A DNA stretch of 12,917 nt from Tritrichomonas foetus (taxonomy: Eukaryota > Parabasalia > Tritrichomonadida > Tritrichomonadidae), in NCBI GenBank assembly GCA_001839685.1, contig MLAK01000008.1:5091-18007 (forward strand), in the 5' to 3' direction. Numbering within the stretch: the first letter of the stretch is position 1; each line of letters opens with the position of its first letter. Below the pieces are notes generated by a model. It did no database searches and was not told where the DNA came from. It was given only the letters and a program-made list of their open reading frames with translations. Of the stretch, positions 1 to 7,945 are shown piece after piece. Made by a program: the position numbers and the translations under genes.

Positions 1-167
1 TCAGCTACTGAATGAATAAATCAGCTACTGAATGAATAAATCAGCTACTTAATGAATAAATCAGCTACTGAATGAATAAATCAGCTACTGAATGAATAAA
101 TCAGCTACTGAATGAATAAATTAGTTACTTAATGAATAAATTAGTTACTGAATGAATAAATTAGTTA
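1..167. repeat. 20-bp tandem minisatellite, 8 full units plus a partial ninth
   Basis: Eight consecutive 20-bp units begin at 1, 21, 41, 61, 81, 101, 121 and 141, followed by a 7-base ninth. The consensus unit is TCAGCTACTGAATGAATAAA. Units 1, 2, 4, 5 and 6 are identical. Unit 3 has one G-to-T change at position 10. Units 7 to 9 share C-to-T changes at positions 2 and 5. Identity collapses at about 168, just before a G5 run. Because the unit length is not a multiple of three and stop codons occur, it is not coding. Each unit carries TCAG-CTA-CTGA, a small dyad, and ends in AATAAA. The first unit sits at base 1, so the array probably continues outside the window. Confidence 0.97.
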
Positions 168-198
168 TCGGGGGAAAAAAAATTGGCATCAATCATAA

Positions 199-204
199 TT
201 TATT
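199..204 (-). terminator. Possible poly(A) signal (AATAAA) of the surface-protein gene
   Basis: On the minus strand AATAAA lies 36 bases past the TAA at 243-241. Trichomonad messages use a short TAAA-type signal near the stop (established knowledge for T. vaginalis). The stop here is followed by TTTG rather than A, so this downstream motif is the nearest candidate. In such AT-rich DNA it could occur by chance. Confidence 0.3.
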
Positions 205-240
205 GAAATGTTACATATATCAAGTAGTCAAACAAACAAA

Positions 241-3200
241 TTAAAGAACTTCATTATTTTGAGCTAGCATACTAATCTTATCATTTGCTCCATCGGTAGC
301 TAGATCAGGAATATTGTCATAAGCATCCAAAATTAATTTCCTTCTACGAATAAATCCAAAGTAGACAATTAATGAGACAATTGCAGCAACAATAGCGATC
401 ACAAGAATAACAATCAATACTATAATTCCTGGACTTACGCCGCCTTTTCCATTTATTACAATTATGACATTACTTGGATTATAATCAATCACAGAAGGAA
501 TTACTTTATCGTCAACATAAATTTTAGCATCAATAGCATCAATTGTTACTTTTCCGGATTGAATTTCACTAAAACCTTGAGAAAATTCAACTTTAGTGCC
601 TTTCATCATTTGAACAGTCAAATCAACAATTTTCTTATCAGAAATAGCCGAATCATCGAGTGAAAGTTGGAGTATAAAATCATCACTGTTTTGAATAACA
701 GATAATTCACCGACTTTATTCATCGATCGATCAAGTTCAAATTCACCTAATCGAATAGATTTTGAACCAAAAACTATATTTTCAAAATCGTCATCAACAA
801 GAACACCAATTTGAGAATTACCTAAAAGGTTTGTTTGCCTTAAATTGATTAAAGAATCATAATGCATTGCAATTTTAGCATTATTATATTCTAAGGCTGC
901 CGGAGTTTTCAGATCAAGTGAAATTTCATTAAAGGATGATGAAATTTTTACAGTTTCTCCAGTTTTAGCTGTTTGTGGCCAATGACTTCCACCAACAACA
1001 ACAGAAGATGAGGTACCTAACACTAATGATAATCTTGGTATTACATCTGTTTCAAGACCTTCCCAATTAAGTTTTATGTTTTTATTATTTCCATACGAAG
1101 CAGTAAAAGTGGAATCTTTTGGCATATTTGTGAATTTCCACACAGTTTTTTCATTTGATGTTTGAGTTGTCATTGAATTGGGACGTAAAGCAAAAACTGT
1201 GAAAAATCCAAGGTTAGATAAAGAAACAGAAGTATCAAGGGAGCTTTCACAAGAAATTTCAGGACCACCAGTTTCAGTTGGTGCTTCATTTCCATTAATT
1301 ATTATTGACTTTCCAACTGTTAATTTTATATTATTCAACTTTTGAAGTGAAACATAATCAGATTCTAAAGTATCAGAAATTACAATATTTTTATTTGAGT
1401 TTATTTCACTTGTAGTTGATGTCAATGAATTAAACTCAAGATTATCTCCAGAAAGTTGAAGAACAAGATTATTTAAAGTTAGTGATGCTTTTGGTGCTTC
1501 TTCTGAAATTGAAAGAGTTGCTTTCTTTTTATCAGTCTGGCTGATACCTGATAAAATAATAGTGTTTGCTGATTCAGCTCCAATTAATAAAGAAGCATCA
1601 ACCGTTAGAATTAAACTGACACTTTTTGCACATTTAATTCTAAAAGGTGTAGATGGATCAATTTTTTGTGGTGTTGTTCCAGTTATACTACAAGGTGTAG
1701 ATCCACTATAAAGACATAATGAATATGTGTTTGTTGGTTGAATATAGCTCTGAGTTATTTGACCTTTAAACTCAAACATTGTTGATGGGGGTGTTGAAAA
1801 TGATGAATAAAATGTAGCCGATGAATTGGTTTCAATTTTACATTTTTCATTATTGTAAAATGAAGAAACATCATTAATTGTTGAATCAAAATAAACTTGT
1901 GTATTCTGTCTAGTGAGCATCAATGATAAAGCATTTACATAATTATTGCTTTCTTCTCCTGCAGAAACGTTAATTGTTGATGCTAATGTTGTCAATTTTA
2001 ATGTTTGCTTGGTTCCACGTCTTAAAAATGTAGTATTCCAAGCATCATCATTTCCAATTAATTTCCATCCATTGCTGGTTAATTCAATTGCATAATATCG
2101 ACTTTCATCAATTGCATCCACAATGTTTAATTCGCCATTGATTTCGATTGAATCTGTGGTACTGAAAATACCAGGTTCTCTAAAGAATCGTCTAAAGCTT
2201 TTATAATCGACCTGCATTGCACCTAAAGTGAGTTTGAAACCTGATGGCGCACTAATTCTTACTGAATCATCAAACCTTAAGCTATTTAATGCCATTGATT
2301 TTTCAAATTCAAGTGTAATTAAGCCATCATCGTCAATTAGGCTATCAAAATGCAAATTAACATTATTTGGAGCATTATTCATTTTCACGGTGATTTTGTT
2401 GGCAGCAATAACACTGACAGAATACTCTTTAGTTGTCAAATATGTGAAGTCATAAGTATCACTACTTTGTCCAAAGATAATATATGCCCTTTCTTGATCC
2501 AACAAAAAGTTTTTATTTGAAGTAATAATTGGAAGCATATCTCTTTCATGCATGAAACAAGTATTTGCATAATCGTCGGATGGCAAAAGACAAACATCGC
2601 AAGTTGCATTATTTAAAGCATGAACTCTTTTTGTATCAATTGAGAAATAATTTTGATAGTTGATGGAATCATCATAATAAAGGAATCTTGATGGGACTTG
2701 TTTGTCGTGGGTTGCGGTTACATAAATTTTAGAACCAGAAATTGATTGAACATTCTTCCAATCAGATCCTATTGTTACATACAAGTTTTCTTCTTCAATA
2801 TTAAGATTAAGATTTCCGGAAATTTTAGATGATTCTGCAGTTATTGGTAAAAAGTGTGTATTTGATGTTGGTGGCTTATTAACGCCGAAGATGAGGTTCT
2901 TGAAAAGACTCGATGATACTGAAAATGTAACAGTTGAAGTTATCAGAGTCCAGCCAGTTTCAGATATTTTAATTTCCTTCAAGTATTCTTCATTTGAATC
3001 TCTTAATGTCATATAACCATTTACATGTAGTTTACCATCGGCAAAAATTCCACTTGATCCGATCAATTTTGAGAAAATATCCATTTCAATCGAACAATTT
3101 CCACTAATTGTTGCTTTCACTATATTTGAGGAAGATAAAGTTGAATCAAAAATATCAAGTGAGCCAAGTTTCCAATCAATAGATGATGACGATTCTAATG

Positions 3201-4398
3201 AAAGTGAAACAGTATCTAGAGTTAATAGAATATCTGATGGTGTTGTTGAATCATGAGACAGAATAACTGATCGTTCACCATTATAACCAATAATTGAAAC
3301 ATTTTTAGCACTGGATGAATCAAATCCAATTTTACAATTAAAATCAGATGCAATATAAACTTTGAATTGATAGCCTGTGGGCACTTTGTAAAGATTAGAG
3401 AATGATTCTTGAATGAAATAACCATTTAAACCACATGAGCTTTTTCCATCAGTTGATACACAAATTGATGTGTTTTGATAAGGACATTCATTAATTAAAA
3501 TTTGAAGATCAAATAACTTTTTGATTTTTTCATCCAAATATGCAAATGGATGTAATAATTTAACATTTTTGGCTAATGTAAACCGAATGTTAATTGGTGA
3601 GTCAACAGATACTGATGTATCTGTCCATCTTGTGGTTAAATATAGTGATGCGTCGTCTGTACAGGTGTAAGTTAAGGTTCTTAAAGTTTTAGCATTATTT
3701 GTAATGTCAAAAGTTACATATTCTGAAGCTGATTCAATACTTAAGGTCATTCCATAATCAGGCAAAGTAAATGTATTTCCATTAGTAGTTGTAACAATCC
3801 AATCAGTTTCCGTAAATTCAACATCTTTGATTGTATTTGTATCGATTAATTTTAACGTTTTTCCATCGAAGTCAGCGTCAGTATTATCAACAAAACTTTT
3901 CATTTCATCTAAAGTTATTTCCATAGAATTATTAACCGCATATTTTGTGGATGATGATGATGATGAAATTTCTAGAGCTGCTCGATGATTGACATAATCC
4001 TTAATTTTAATTTTATCTGTATTATCAGTAATTGTTAAAGTAACATCTGCTATACGTAATAAATTAATCCAATTATCAGTAACTTTTAATGAGATTTTAT
4101 CTGATGATTTACTTGAACCAGAGAATCCAACATTTCTTGCTGATATTTTTCCAAATGAAAACTTTAAATTTGATGGAACACTCGATGGTAATTTATAAAT
4201 ATATTGTGTTCCTGAAGGAACAGTTAATTGCCCTGAAGATGGAATTTTTACAGCTTTGCCACCAATGACACTTGGATCACATTCTTCTTCCCCACTATTG
4301 TAGAGGCAAATAGTTGTATTTATTGTTGAATAAAGAGTAAATTGTGATTTACTATATTCAACAAACTTTTCTGGAATTTCATCAAATGGTGCAGTCAT
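241..4398 (-). CDS. Large single-pass surface protein, C-terminal part (1385 aa)
   Basis: This frame encodes most of an extracellular region followed by a hydrophobic helix at about residues 1324-1350, then RRRK and a 35-residue acidic, Asn-rich tail ending NNEVL. That is type I topology (outside, one membrane pass, short cytoplasmic tail), usual for trichomonad surface proteins. The ectodomain is rich in Ser, Thr, Asn and alternating beta-type segments with many N-x-S/T sites. Paired cysteines recur at C31/C40, C313/C322, C603/C614 and C895/C903, several followed by a Gly-containing turn. Similar W-containing blocks recur near W258 and W547. The ATG at 4398 is unlikely to be the true start: there is no signal peptide, and the frame is open upstream through 18 more codons to a TAA, beyond which the 530-codon frame continues in the same phase. 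I do not recognise a named family; it lacks the leucine-rich repeats of BspA-like proteins. A role in adhesion or host or bacterial contact is only inference. Confidence 0.85.
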   Translation of the reverse strand: MTAPFDEIPEKFVEYSKSQFTLYSTINTTICLYNSGEEECDPSVIGGKAVKIPSSGQLTVPSGTQYIYKLPSSVPSNLKFSFGKISARNVGFSGSSKSSDKISLKVTDNWINLLRIADVTLTITDNTDKIKIKDYVNHRAALEISSSSSSTKYAVNNSMEITLDEMKSFVDNTDADFDGKTLKLIDTNTIKDVEFTETDWIVTTTNGNTFTLPDYGMTLSIESASEYVTFDITNNAKTLRTLTYTCTDDASLYLTTRWTDTSVSVDSPINIRFTLAKNVKLLHPFAYLDEKIKKLFDLQILINECPYQNTSICVSTDGKSSCGLNGYFIQESFSNLYKVPTGYQFKVYIASDFNCKIGFDSSSAKNVSIIGYNGERSVILSHDSTTPSDILLTLDTVSLSLESSSSIDWKLGSLDIFDSTLSSSNIVKATISGNCSIEMDIFSKLIGSSGIFADGKLHVNGYMTLRDSNEEYLKEIKISETGWTLITSTVTFSVSSSLFKNLIFGVNKPPTSNTHFLPITAESSKISGNLNLNIEEENLYVTIGSDWKNVQSISGSKIYVTATHDKQVPSRFLYYDDSINYQNYFSIDTKRVHALNNATCDVCLLPSDDYANTCFMHERDMLPIITSNKNFLLDQERAYIIFGQSSDTYDFTYLTTKEYSVSVIAANKITVKMNNAPNNVNLHFDSLIDDDGLITLEFEKSMALNSLRFDDSVRISAPSGFKLTLGAMQVDYKSFRRFFREPGIFSTTDSIEINGELNIVDAIDESRYYAIELTSNGWKLIGNDDAWNTTFLRRGTKQTLKLTTLASTINVSAGEESNNYVNALSLMLTRQNTQVYFDSTINDVSSFYNNEKCKIETNSSATFYSSFSTPPSTMFEFKGQITQSYIQPTNTYSLCLYSGSTPCSITGTTPQKIDPSTPFRIKCAKSVSLILTVDASLLIGAESANTIILSGISQTDKKKATLSISEEAPKASLTLNNLVLQLSGDNLEFNSLTSTTSEINSNKNIVISDTLESDYVSLQKLNNIKLTVGKSIIINGNEAPTETGGPEISCESSLDTSVSLSNLGFFTVFALRPNSMTTQTSNEKTVWKFTNMPKDSTFTASYGNNKNIKLNWEGLETDVIPRLSLVLGTSSSVVVGGSHWPQTAKTGETVKISSSFNEISLDLKTPAALEYNNAKIAMHYDSLINLRQTNLLGNSQIGVLVDDDFENIVFGSKSIRLGEFELDRSMNKVGELSVIQNSDDFILQLSLDDSAISDKKIVDLTVQMMKGTKVEFSQGFSEIQSGKVTIDAIDAKIYVDDKVIPSVIDYNPSNVIIVINGKGGVSPGIIVLIVILVIAIVAAIVSLIVYFGFIRRRKLILDAYDNIPDLATDGANDKISMLAQNNEVL

Positions 4399-4452
4399 AA
4401 AATGACCATGTCCTTGATTAACATAGATACCAATTGGACCATTTACTACAGA

Positions 4453-4455
4453 TTA
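4453..4455 (-). other. Single in-frame TAA inside the surface-protein gene
   Basis: The stop follows DWQDV and precedes SVVNGPIGIYV. Aligning by eye to two other copies of the same block places the stop opposite Gln551 (codon CAA at 2746-2748) in one copy and Ser262 (codon TCA) in another, both numbered in the 1385-aa frame. Either codon reaches TAA by a single base change. The base after the stop is T, and the sequence does not match the known CAATTA-type leaky context. Confidence 0.8.
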
Positions 4456-6045
4456 AACATCTTGCCAATCTTCAAAAAATGAAATCTGGGCCTTATCTCC
4501 AATTTTTGTATCAATGTGTAATTCAAAATTACCGAAAATTGTTTTTGCTCCTGCTGGATCAAGATCAAACTTTAAATCATTTGTATGAACAATCACTCGA
4601 TTATTTGAATCTGTTTCAAATTTCAAACAATCGTCAGCAGAAGTTCCATAACAAAGCTTTAACTCACTTTCAGTAATTACCAAATTTTCTATATTATTAA
4701 ATTCATAAAGGCCGATTTTTGCATTTGGCTCTAAATCTAAATCAAAAGTTAACGATTCAACAAAATTTAAATACCAATCAAATGTAGAATTAAATGATTC
4801 GGAAACAACAAAATCAACCATTTTCCATTGTTGTGGATTTGGAAAAGTAACATCTTTGCCAATAAACACATTTTTAATATTAAGCTGGGTTTGTGGTGCT
4901 GTAAAAGCAATATTAACATTTTCTAGAGAAAAATTACCAGATAGTGCATTAACATCCTTAATTTGTAAATTAACATCTCTGCTGTCATTATTACCAATGA
5001 TCTCTAAAGATGATGCAGAGTTGGTATCATGAATGATTGTTGGTGCTTCTGATGTACAAATTGTATAAGATATGAATTTTCCAGTTTCGACAGTTATTGC
5101 ACTACTATAAGCTTTTGGAATAGTTCCATGAATGTCGCATTTTGTTGATGATTCTTTATATAGGCAATATCTTCGATAACCGTCCATCATAATGATTTGA
5201 TCATCTTTTGGTTCTAGATCTTCATTAACAAAGGTGAAAATATTGTCTGGTAAAGATTCATAAGGTAGCAAAATAATTTCGCATGAAATAGAAACAGGAA
5301 ATGTTGCAGTAGCTACATTTTTGAATCTGTCAGTTGCAGTAATTATTGCTTTTGGTGCCAAAATTGTGATATTTCCTTCAATTGTTGAAGTTGATGCATC
5401 AATTGTAATTTCTTCAAGATCTGATTTTAATATAACGTTAAAGTTTTTCTCTAAAACTGATGAAAATGAATCTTTCTCGCCATTTTGTAACTCCACAAAA
5501 AATGCTGATGTTGAAAAGGTGATTTCGAGCAAATCCTCAGGAAGGTCAACTTGTAATTCACTATGATAATCAGAAAAAAGACCACCGTCAGCCGTGCTGA
5601 AAACACCACCAGGACCAAAAGCACTAACAAAACTTTCATAATCAAATATACAATCAGAATTTGAAGTGATGTGACCGTTCACTTTTTTTGTTGATCCAAA
5701 AATGGTTTTGTGCGCATTTAATGTTCGCAAACTAAACACAATTGGATCATCACAATTAAAAGTGATGTCAATATTATTGGTTTCTAAGAAAAATGGCGTA
5801 TTGTGATAATCATCATCATGAAAAGTAAAAGTAATTTTAATTTTTTCTGAGGAGACGCCAGTTAAATATAAAAGTGTTGATTTTACGAAAACAAATTCTA
5901 CGCCATTTGCACCAGGCCCTATTTCATATTTTAACTCGCCCATTTTATCGATTGTAACAGTATCAGTCGTATTTACAAAAATCGCAGCATTTGATGGATT
6001 GGATAAATTTGCCGATATCAAAGAAAGAAGGCTGAGTAATAGCAT
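4453..6045 (-). CDS. Large surface protein, N-terminal part with signal peptide (530 aa)
   Basis: The product begins MLLLSLLSLISANLS, a short hydrophobic signal peptide with likely cleavage after about residue 12, so entry to the secretory pathway is expected. The rest is beta-rich, Asn- and Ser-rich, with N-x-S/T sites (for example N24) and a cysteine module at C294/C303/C330 like those in the downstream frame. It has no membrane segment, so as read it would be a secreted 530-residue protein ending DWQDV at TAA 4455-4453. That stop falls in the middle of a W-containing block that recurs intact twice in the following frame. This strongly suggests the protein is the amino-terminal third of one longer polypeptide. 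The upstream sequence has TCATCTCG about 20 bases before the ATG, only a weak match to an Inr. Confidence 0.85.
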   Translation of the reverse strand: MLLLSLLSLISANLSNPSNAAIFVNTTDTVTIDKMGELKYEIGPGANGVEFVFVKSTLLYLTGVSSEKIKITFTFHDDDYHNTPFFLETNNIDITFNCDDPIVFSLRTLNAHKTIFGSTKKVNGHITSNSDCIFDYESFVSAFGPGGVFSTADGGLFSDYHSELQVDLPEDLLEITFSTSAFFVELQNGEKDSFSSVLEKNFNVILKSDLEEITIDASTSTIEGNITILAPKAIITATDRFKNVATATFPVSISCEIILLPYESLPDNIFTFVNEDLEPKDDQIIMMDGYRRYCLYKESSTKCDIHGTIPKAYSSAITVETGKFISYTICTSEAPTIIHDTNSASSLEIIGNNDSRDVNLQIKDVNALSGNFSLENVNIAFTAPQTQLNIKNVFIGKDVTFPNPQQWKMVDFVVSESFNSTFDWYLNFVESLTFDLDLEPNAKIGLYEFNNIENLVITESELKLCYGTSADDCLKFETDSNNRVIVHTNDLKFDLDPAGAKTIFGNFELHIDTKIGDKAQISFFEDWQDV

Positions 6046-6343
6046 GAATAAATTTTCGAGATGATTTTACTTTAATTATGTATTGAAATTCTGTATCGTG
6101 ATATTGAAATGTTATCCTACATATTCAAGAAGTTTGAGGGAAATTGAGAATATAGAACTTTGTTTAATGTATTGAGTCGCTGTGTTTGCGTCAGTTGAAA
6201 AAGTTTTGAAAAATTGAATATTACTCATAGACCAAATAAACTCTCGAAATAAGATCGTTTCCAAAATCCAAGACTTTCACTAAAATAAATATATTTTCTT
6301 GCTACGAATGATTCTGTTCGTTTTTATAGTATCATTCTTATGA

Positions 6344-6670
6344 TTATGAATTTAGTTTTATCAATGTAGGAATAACCAAATTTAGATATTCAATGACTCC
6401 AGAAATATACCAGGATACTTGACTCTTATATAACAGAGAGTTAAAGTATTCTAAATTTATTCTAAATTGATTTTTATTAATGATTTTATTTCGCAGAAAG
6501 TAAGATACAAATAAGTTAAAATTGGTTGGTAAGCTCACAATTATTTTGAAAATATTCAAGTTTTGAATTAATTCAATAAGAGTCAAATCATGATAGATAG
6601 ATGGGATCATGACACGCAAATAAATCACATGTAAATCTCTATAATATACAAGTAGTATAACAATTTTCAT
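6344..6670 (-). CDS. Doubtful hypothetical protein, 108 aa
   Basis: The frame starts with ATG and ends with TAA, and is rich in Ile, Leu, Tyr, Phe and Asn. I recognise no domain. It contains no clear signal peptide, although the first dozen residues are hydrophobic. An Inr-like TCATTTTTGG lies at 6693-6684, about 14-23 bases before the ATG, sharing its first eight bases with the better motif before the Myb gene. The base composition resembles the surrounding spacer, and a frame of this length can arise by chance or be a decayed gene fragment. It is listed only because of the start-proximal motif. Confidence 0.2.
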   Translation of the reverse strand: MKIVILLVYYRDLHVIYLRVMIPSIYHDLTLIELIQNLNIFKIIVSLPTNFNLFVSYFLRNKIINKNQFRINLEYFNSLLYKSQVSWYISGVIEYLNLVIPTLIKLNS

Positions 6671-6758
6671 TCAGCGGATGTTTCCAAAAATGATTTTCCC
6701 CAATTCGAATTTCTGTCGAAATGGAGTTTGAACATCACAAAATTAAAACTGGCAAATT

Positions 6759-6780
6759 AATAAAAATTATAATTTTTATT
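6759..6780. repeat. 22-bp perfect palindrome
   Basis: The half-site is AATAAAAATTA, followed directly by its exact reverse complement. It is made only of A and T, so chance is a real possibility. It lies in the divergent spacer about 365 bases before the four-pass gene start and 715 before the surface-protein start. Confidence 0.8.
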
Positions 6781-6899
6781 TCAAAATCATCTTTTTCAAT
6801 TGGTTCTTTCTGATTTCCATTTTCATGATTATTGACAGAACAAGAAAACGGTCCAAAAAAGTATCTATTTCAATATTAAACATTGTTGTACTGACTTTG

Positions 6900-6914
6900 G
6901 TCTGAAATTCAGAC
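6900..6914. repeat. 15-bp dyad GTCTGAA-A-TTCAGAC
   Basis: Two exact 7-base arms flank a single A. The arms have mixed composition, so the dyad is less likely to be a compositional accident than the AT palindrome nearby. It lies about 230 bases before the plus-strand ATG and might be a binding site for a dimeric protein; this is inference. Confidence 0.7.
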
Positions 6915-7144
6915 TCTGAATGTGTTGAAACCAAAAACTTTCCTCACAGACAAAGATCAATTGAATGAATAGAGATGAATTCAATGAGATGTTTCAAAAT
7001 AAGTAGATATATTGATAGGAATGTTTTCAATTTTACAAATATTTTATGAGCCCATTTTAGAAATATTTGATAAAGAATACATGTTATTAGCTATCAAAAA
7101 GTTGACAACATTTCTTTTTTTTTTTTTCAATTTAATTGGAATCA

Positions 7145-7729
7145 ATGAATACATCTCAAGCATTATCACCATTTACATTTTTCTTTATTCTCTATTGTCA
7201 TATCACTGCTTTTTGCTTTGTTTGCGTATACTATGTCGATAAATGGTTGCTTGATGAGTTTTATGCGAATGTGATATGCCAATGGACTGGAAAAGTTGGT
7301 ATTGGATTAACCGTTGTCACGGTATTATCAGGAATTTGCACAATTTTGATGTCGACAATTTCCAAAATCAAAGGAAAAATATTGCCGATTATTAATTTTA
7401 TATTAACGTTATCAATGATTGCCCTTACTTTTGTTATTGGAATAAGAACAAGAACAGGATTTGTAACAGATTATTCAACTTACATCAACAAGAAAGGCAA
7501 TCCTGAGTTTGCCAATTTTTATTCCGCTTTTAATTTACAAACATGCCCAAGCGGAACGCCTGAACAAACTTGTCAAAGAAATGTACACATTTACTTATGG
7601 AACAGATCGGCAGCCATTGGAAGCTACATTTTAGCATTATTACTTATCTTTGCCTGTATTCAAATGGCATTAACAGCAAGATGCTTATTCTATGGACCTA
7701 TTTGTGGTAGGAAAGCTACAGAAACGTAA
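7145..7729 (+). CDS. Four-pass membrane protein, tetraspanin-like (194 aa)
   Basis: Four hydrophobic segments lie at about residues 9-31, 51-71, 79-100 and 155-178, with a roughly 20-residue first loop and a larger loop of about 54 residues between segments 3 and 4. This is tetraspanin topology. The end of the large loop fits the family pattern before the last helix (C-x3-V-x2-Y-L-x-N-x3-I-G). The canonical CCG motif is absent and only two cysteines (C134 and C143) occur in that loop, so disulfides are reduced to one. N153-R-S is a possible glycosylation site. Tetraspanins organise membrane microdomains and are known surface and vesicle proteins in trichomonads; the role here is inferred. The ATG at 7145 is chosen as the first in frame; the frame opens upstream only from a TTG. 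The stop is TAA, with TAAA at 7763-7766 downstream. Another four-pass family is the main alternative. Confidence 0.75.
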   Translation: MNTSQALSPFTFFFILYCHITAFCFVCVYYVDKWLLDEFYANVICQWTGKVGIGLTVVTVLSGICTILMSTISKIKGKILPIINFILTLSMIALTFVIGIRTRTGFVTDYSTYINKKGNPEFANFYSAFNLQTCPSGTPEQTCQRNVHIYLWNRSAAIGSYILALLLIFACIQMALTARCLFYGPICGRKATET

Positions 7730-7899
7730 CAAACTGTGAAGGAAAAATCATATTTGAATATTTAAAACATATCATTCGAGAATTTCTTATCATTATTTTT
7801 TCTATAAATACTTTTTATTTATACCGATAAAAAATCATATTTTATAGAAACCCTACCAAAAAAAAAAAATTACCAAATCTAAAATTTGTATTTTATAAT

Positions 7900-7934
7900 T
7901 TCTATTTAATATGTTCTATTTAATATGTTCTATT
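7900..7934. repeat. 14-bp tandem repeat, 2.5 copies, in convergent 3' region
   Basis: The unit TTCTATTTAATATG occurs exactly at 7900-7913 and 7914-7927, with TTCTATT following at 7928-7934. Read on the minus strand each full unit contains TTAAAT, and the block lies 12-46 bases past the Myb stop. It therefore places tandem TAAA elements where a poly(A) signal is expected. An A12 tract at 7858-7869 lies beyond it. Confidence 0.9.
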
Positions 7935-7945
7935 GAATTACCGCA

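Larger units (their letters stand above)
241..6045 (-). pseudogene. Composite giant surface-protein gene interrupted by one in-frame stop
   Basis: Both large minus-strand frames are in the same phase (6045 and 4398 are both multiples of 3) and only one stop codon separates them. The 18 codons between that stop and the next ATG are open and continue the local protein pattern. Read as one unit of 1935 codons, it has a signal peptide, five regularly spaced cysteine modules, a terminal membrane helix and a tail, a complete type I architecture that neither half has alone. Cysteine modules sit at joined residues of about 294, 580, 862, 1152 and 1444, spaced 282-292. The lesion may be a nonsense mutation, a sequence error, or a readthrough stop. 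With about 1900 other codons clean, any mutation would be recent or the readthrough functional. Confidence 0.75.
6046..7144. other. 1.1-kb AT-rich spacer between divergent genes
   Basis: This should contain the promoters of the surface-protein gene (minus) and the four-pass protein gene (plus). I see no RNA gene or mobile element. It holds one 108-codon minus frame (6344-6670), a 22-bp perfect AT palindrome, a 15-bp dyad at 6900-6914, and a T13 tract at 7115-7127 ending 17 bases before the plus-strand ATG. No convincing Inr was found before either flanking gene. Confidence 0.6.

Noticed and set aside
2228..2455. Plus-strand 75-codon frame inside the surface-protein gene
   Set aside because: Antisense shadow of a long, well supported minus-strand frame; other short frames at 3222-3425, 4434-4676, 5321-5566 and 5451-5645 are rejected for the same reason.
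4399..4455. An intron removing the in-frame TAA of the surface-protein gene
   Set aside because: No trichomonad intron signals (GTAYGT and ACTAACACACAG) are visible, and the 18 codons after the stop align with repeat copies, so they look like coding sequence.
6306..6337. Inverted repeat GAATGAT/ATCATTC as a mobile-element end
   Set aside because: Seven-base arms with an 18-base loop, no target duplication and no transposase frame nearby.
7012..7242. Plus-strand frame of 76 codons overlapping the start of the four-pass gene
   Set aside because: It is in another phase, gains length from the T13 tract and shows no domain; its overlap part is a shadow of the four-pass gene.
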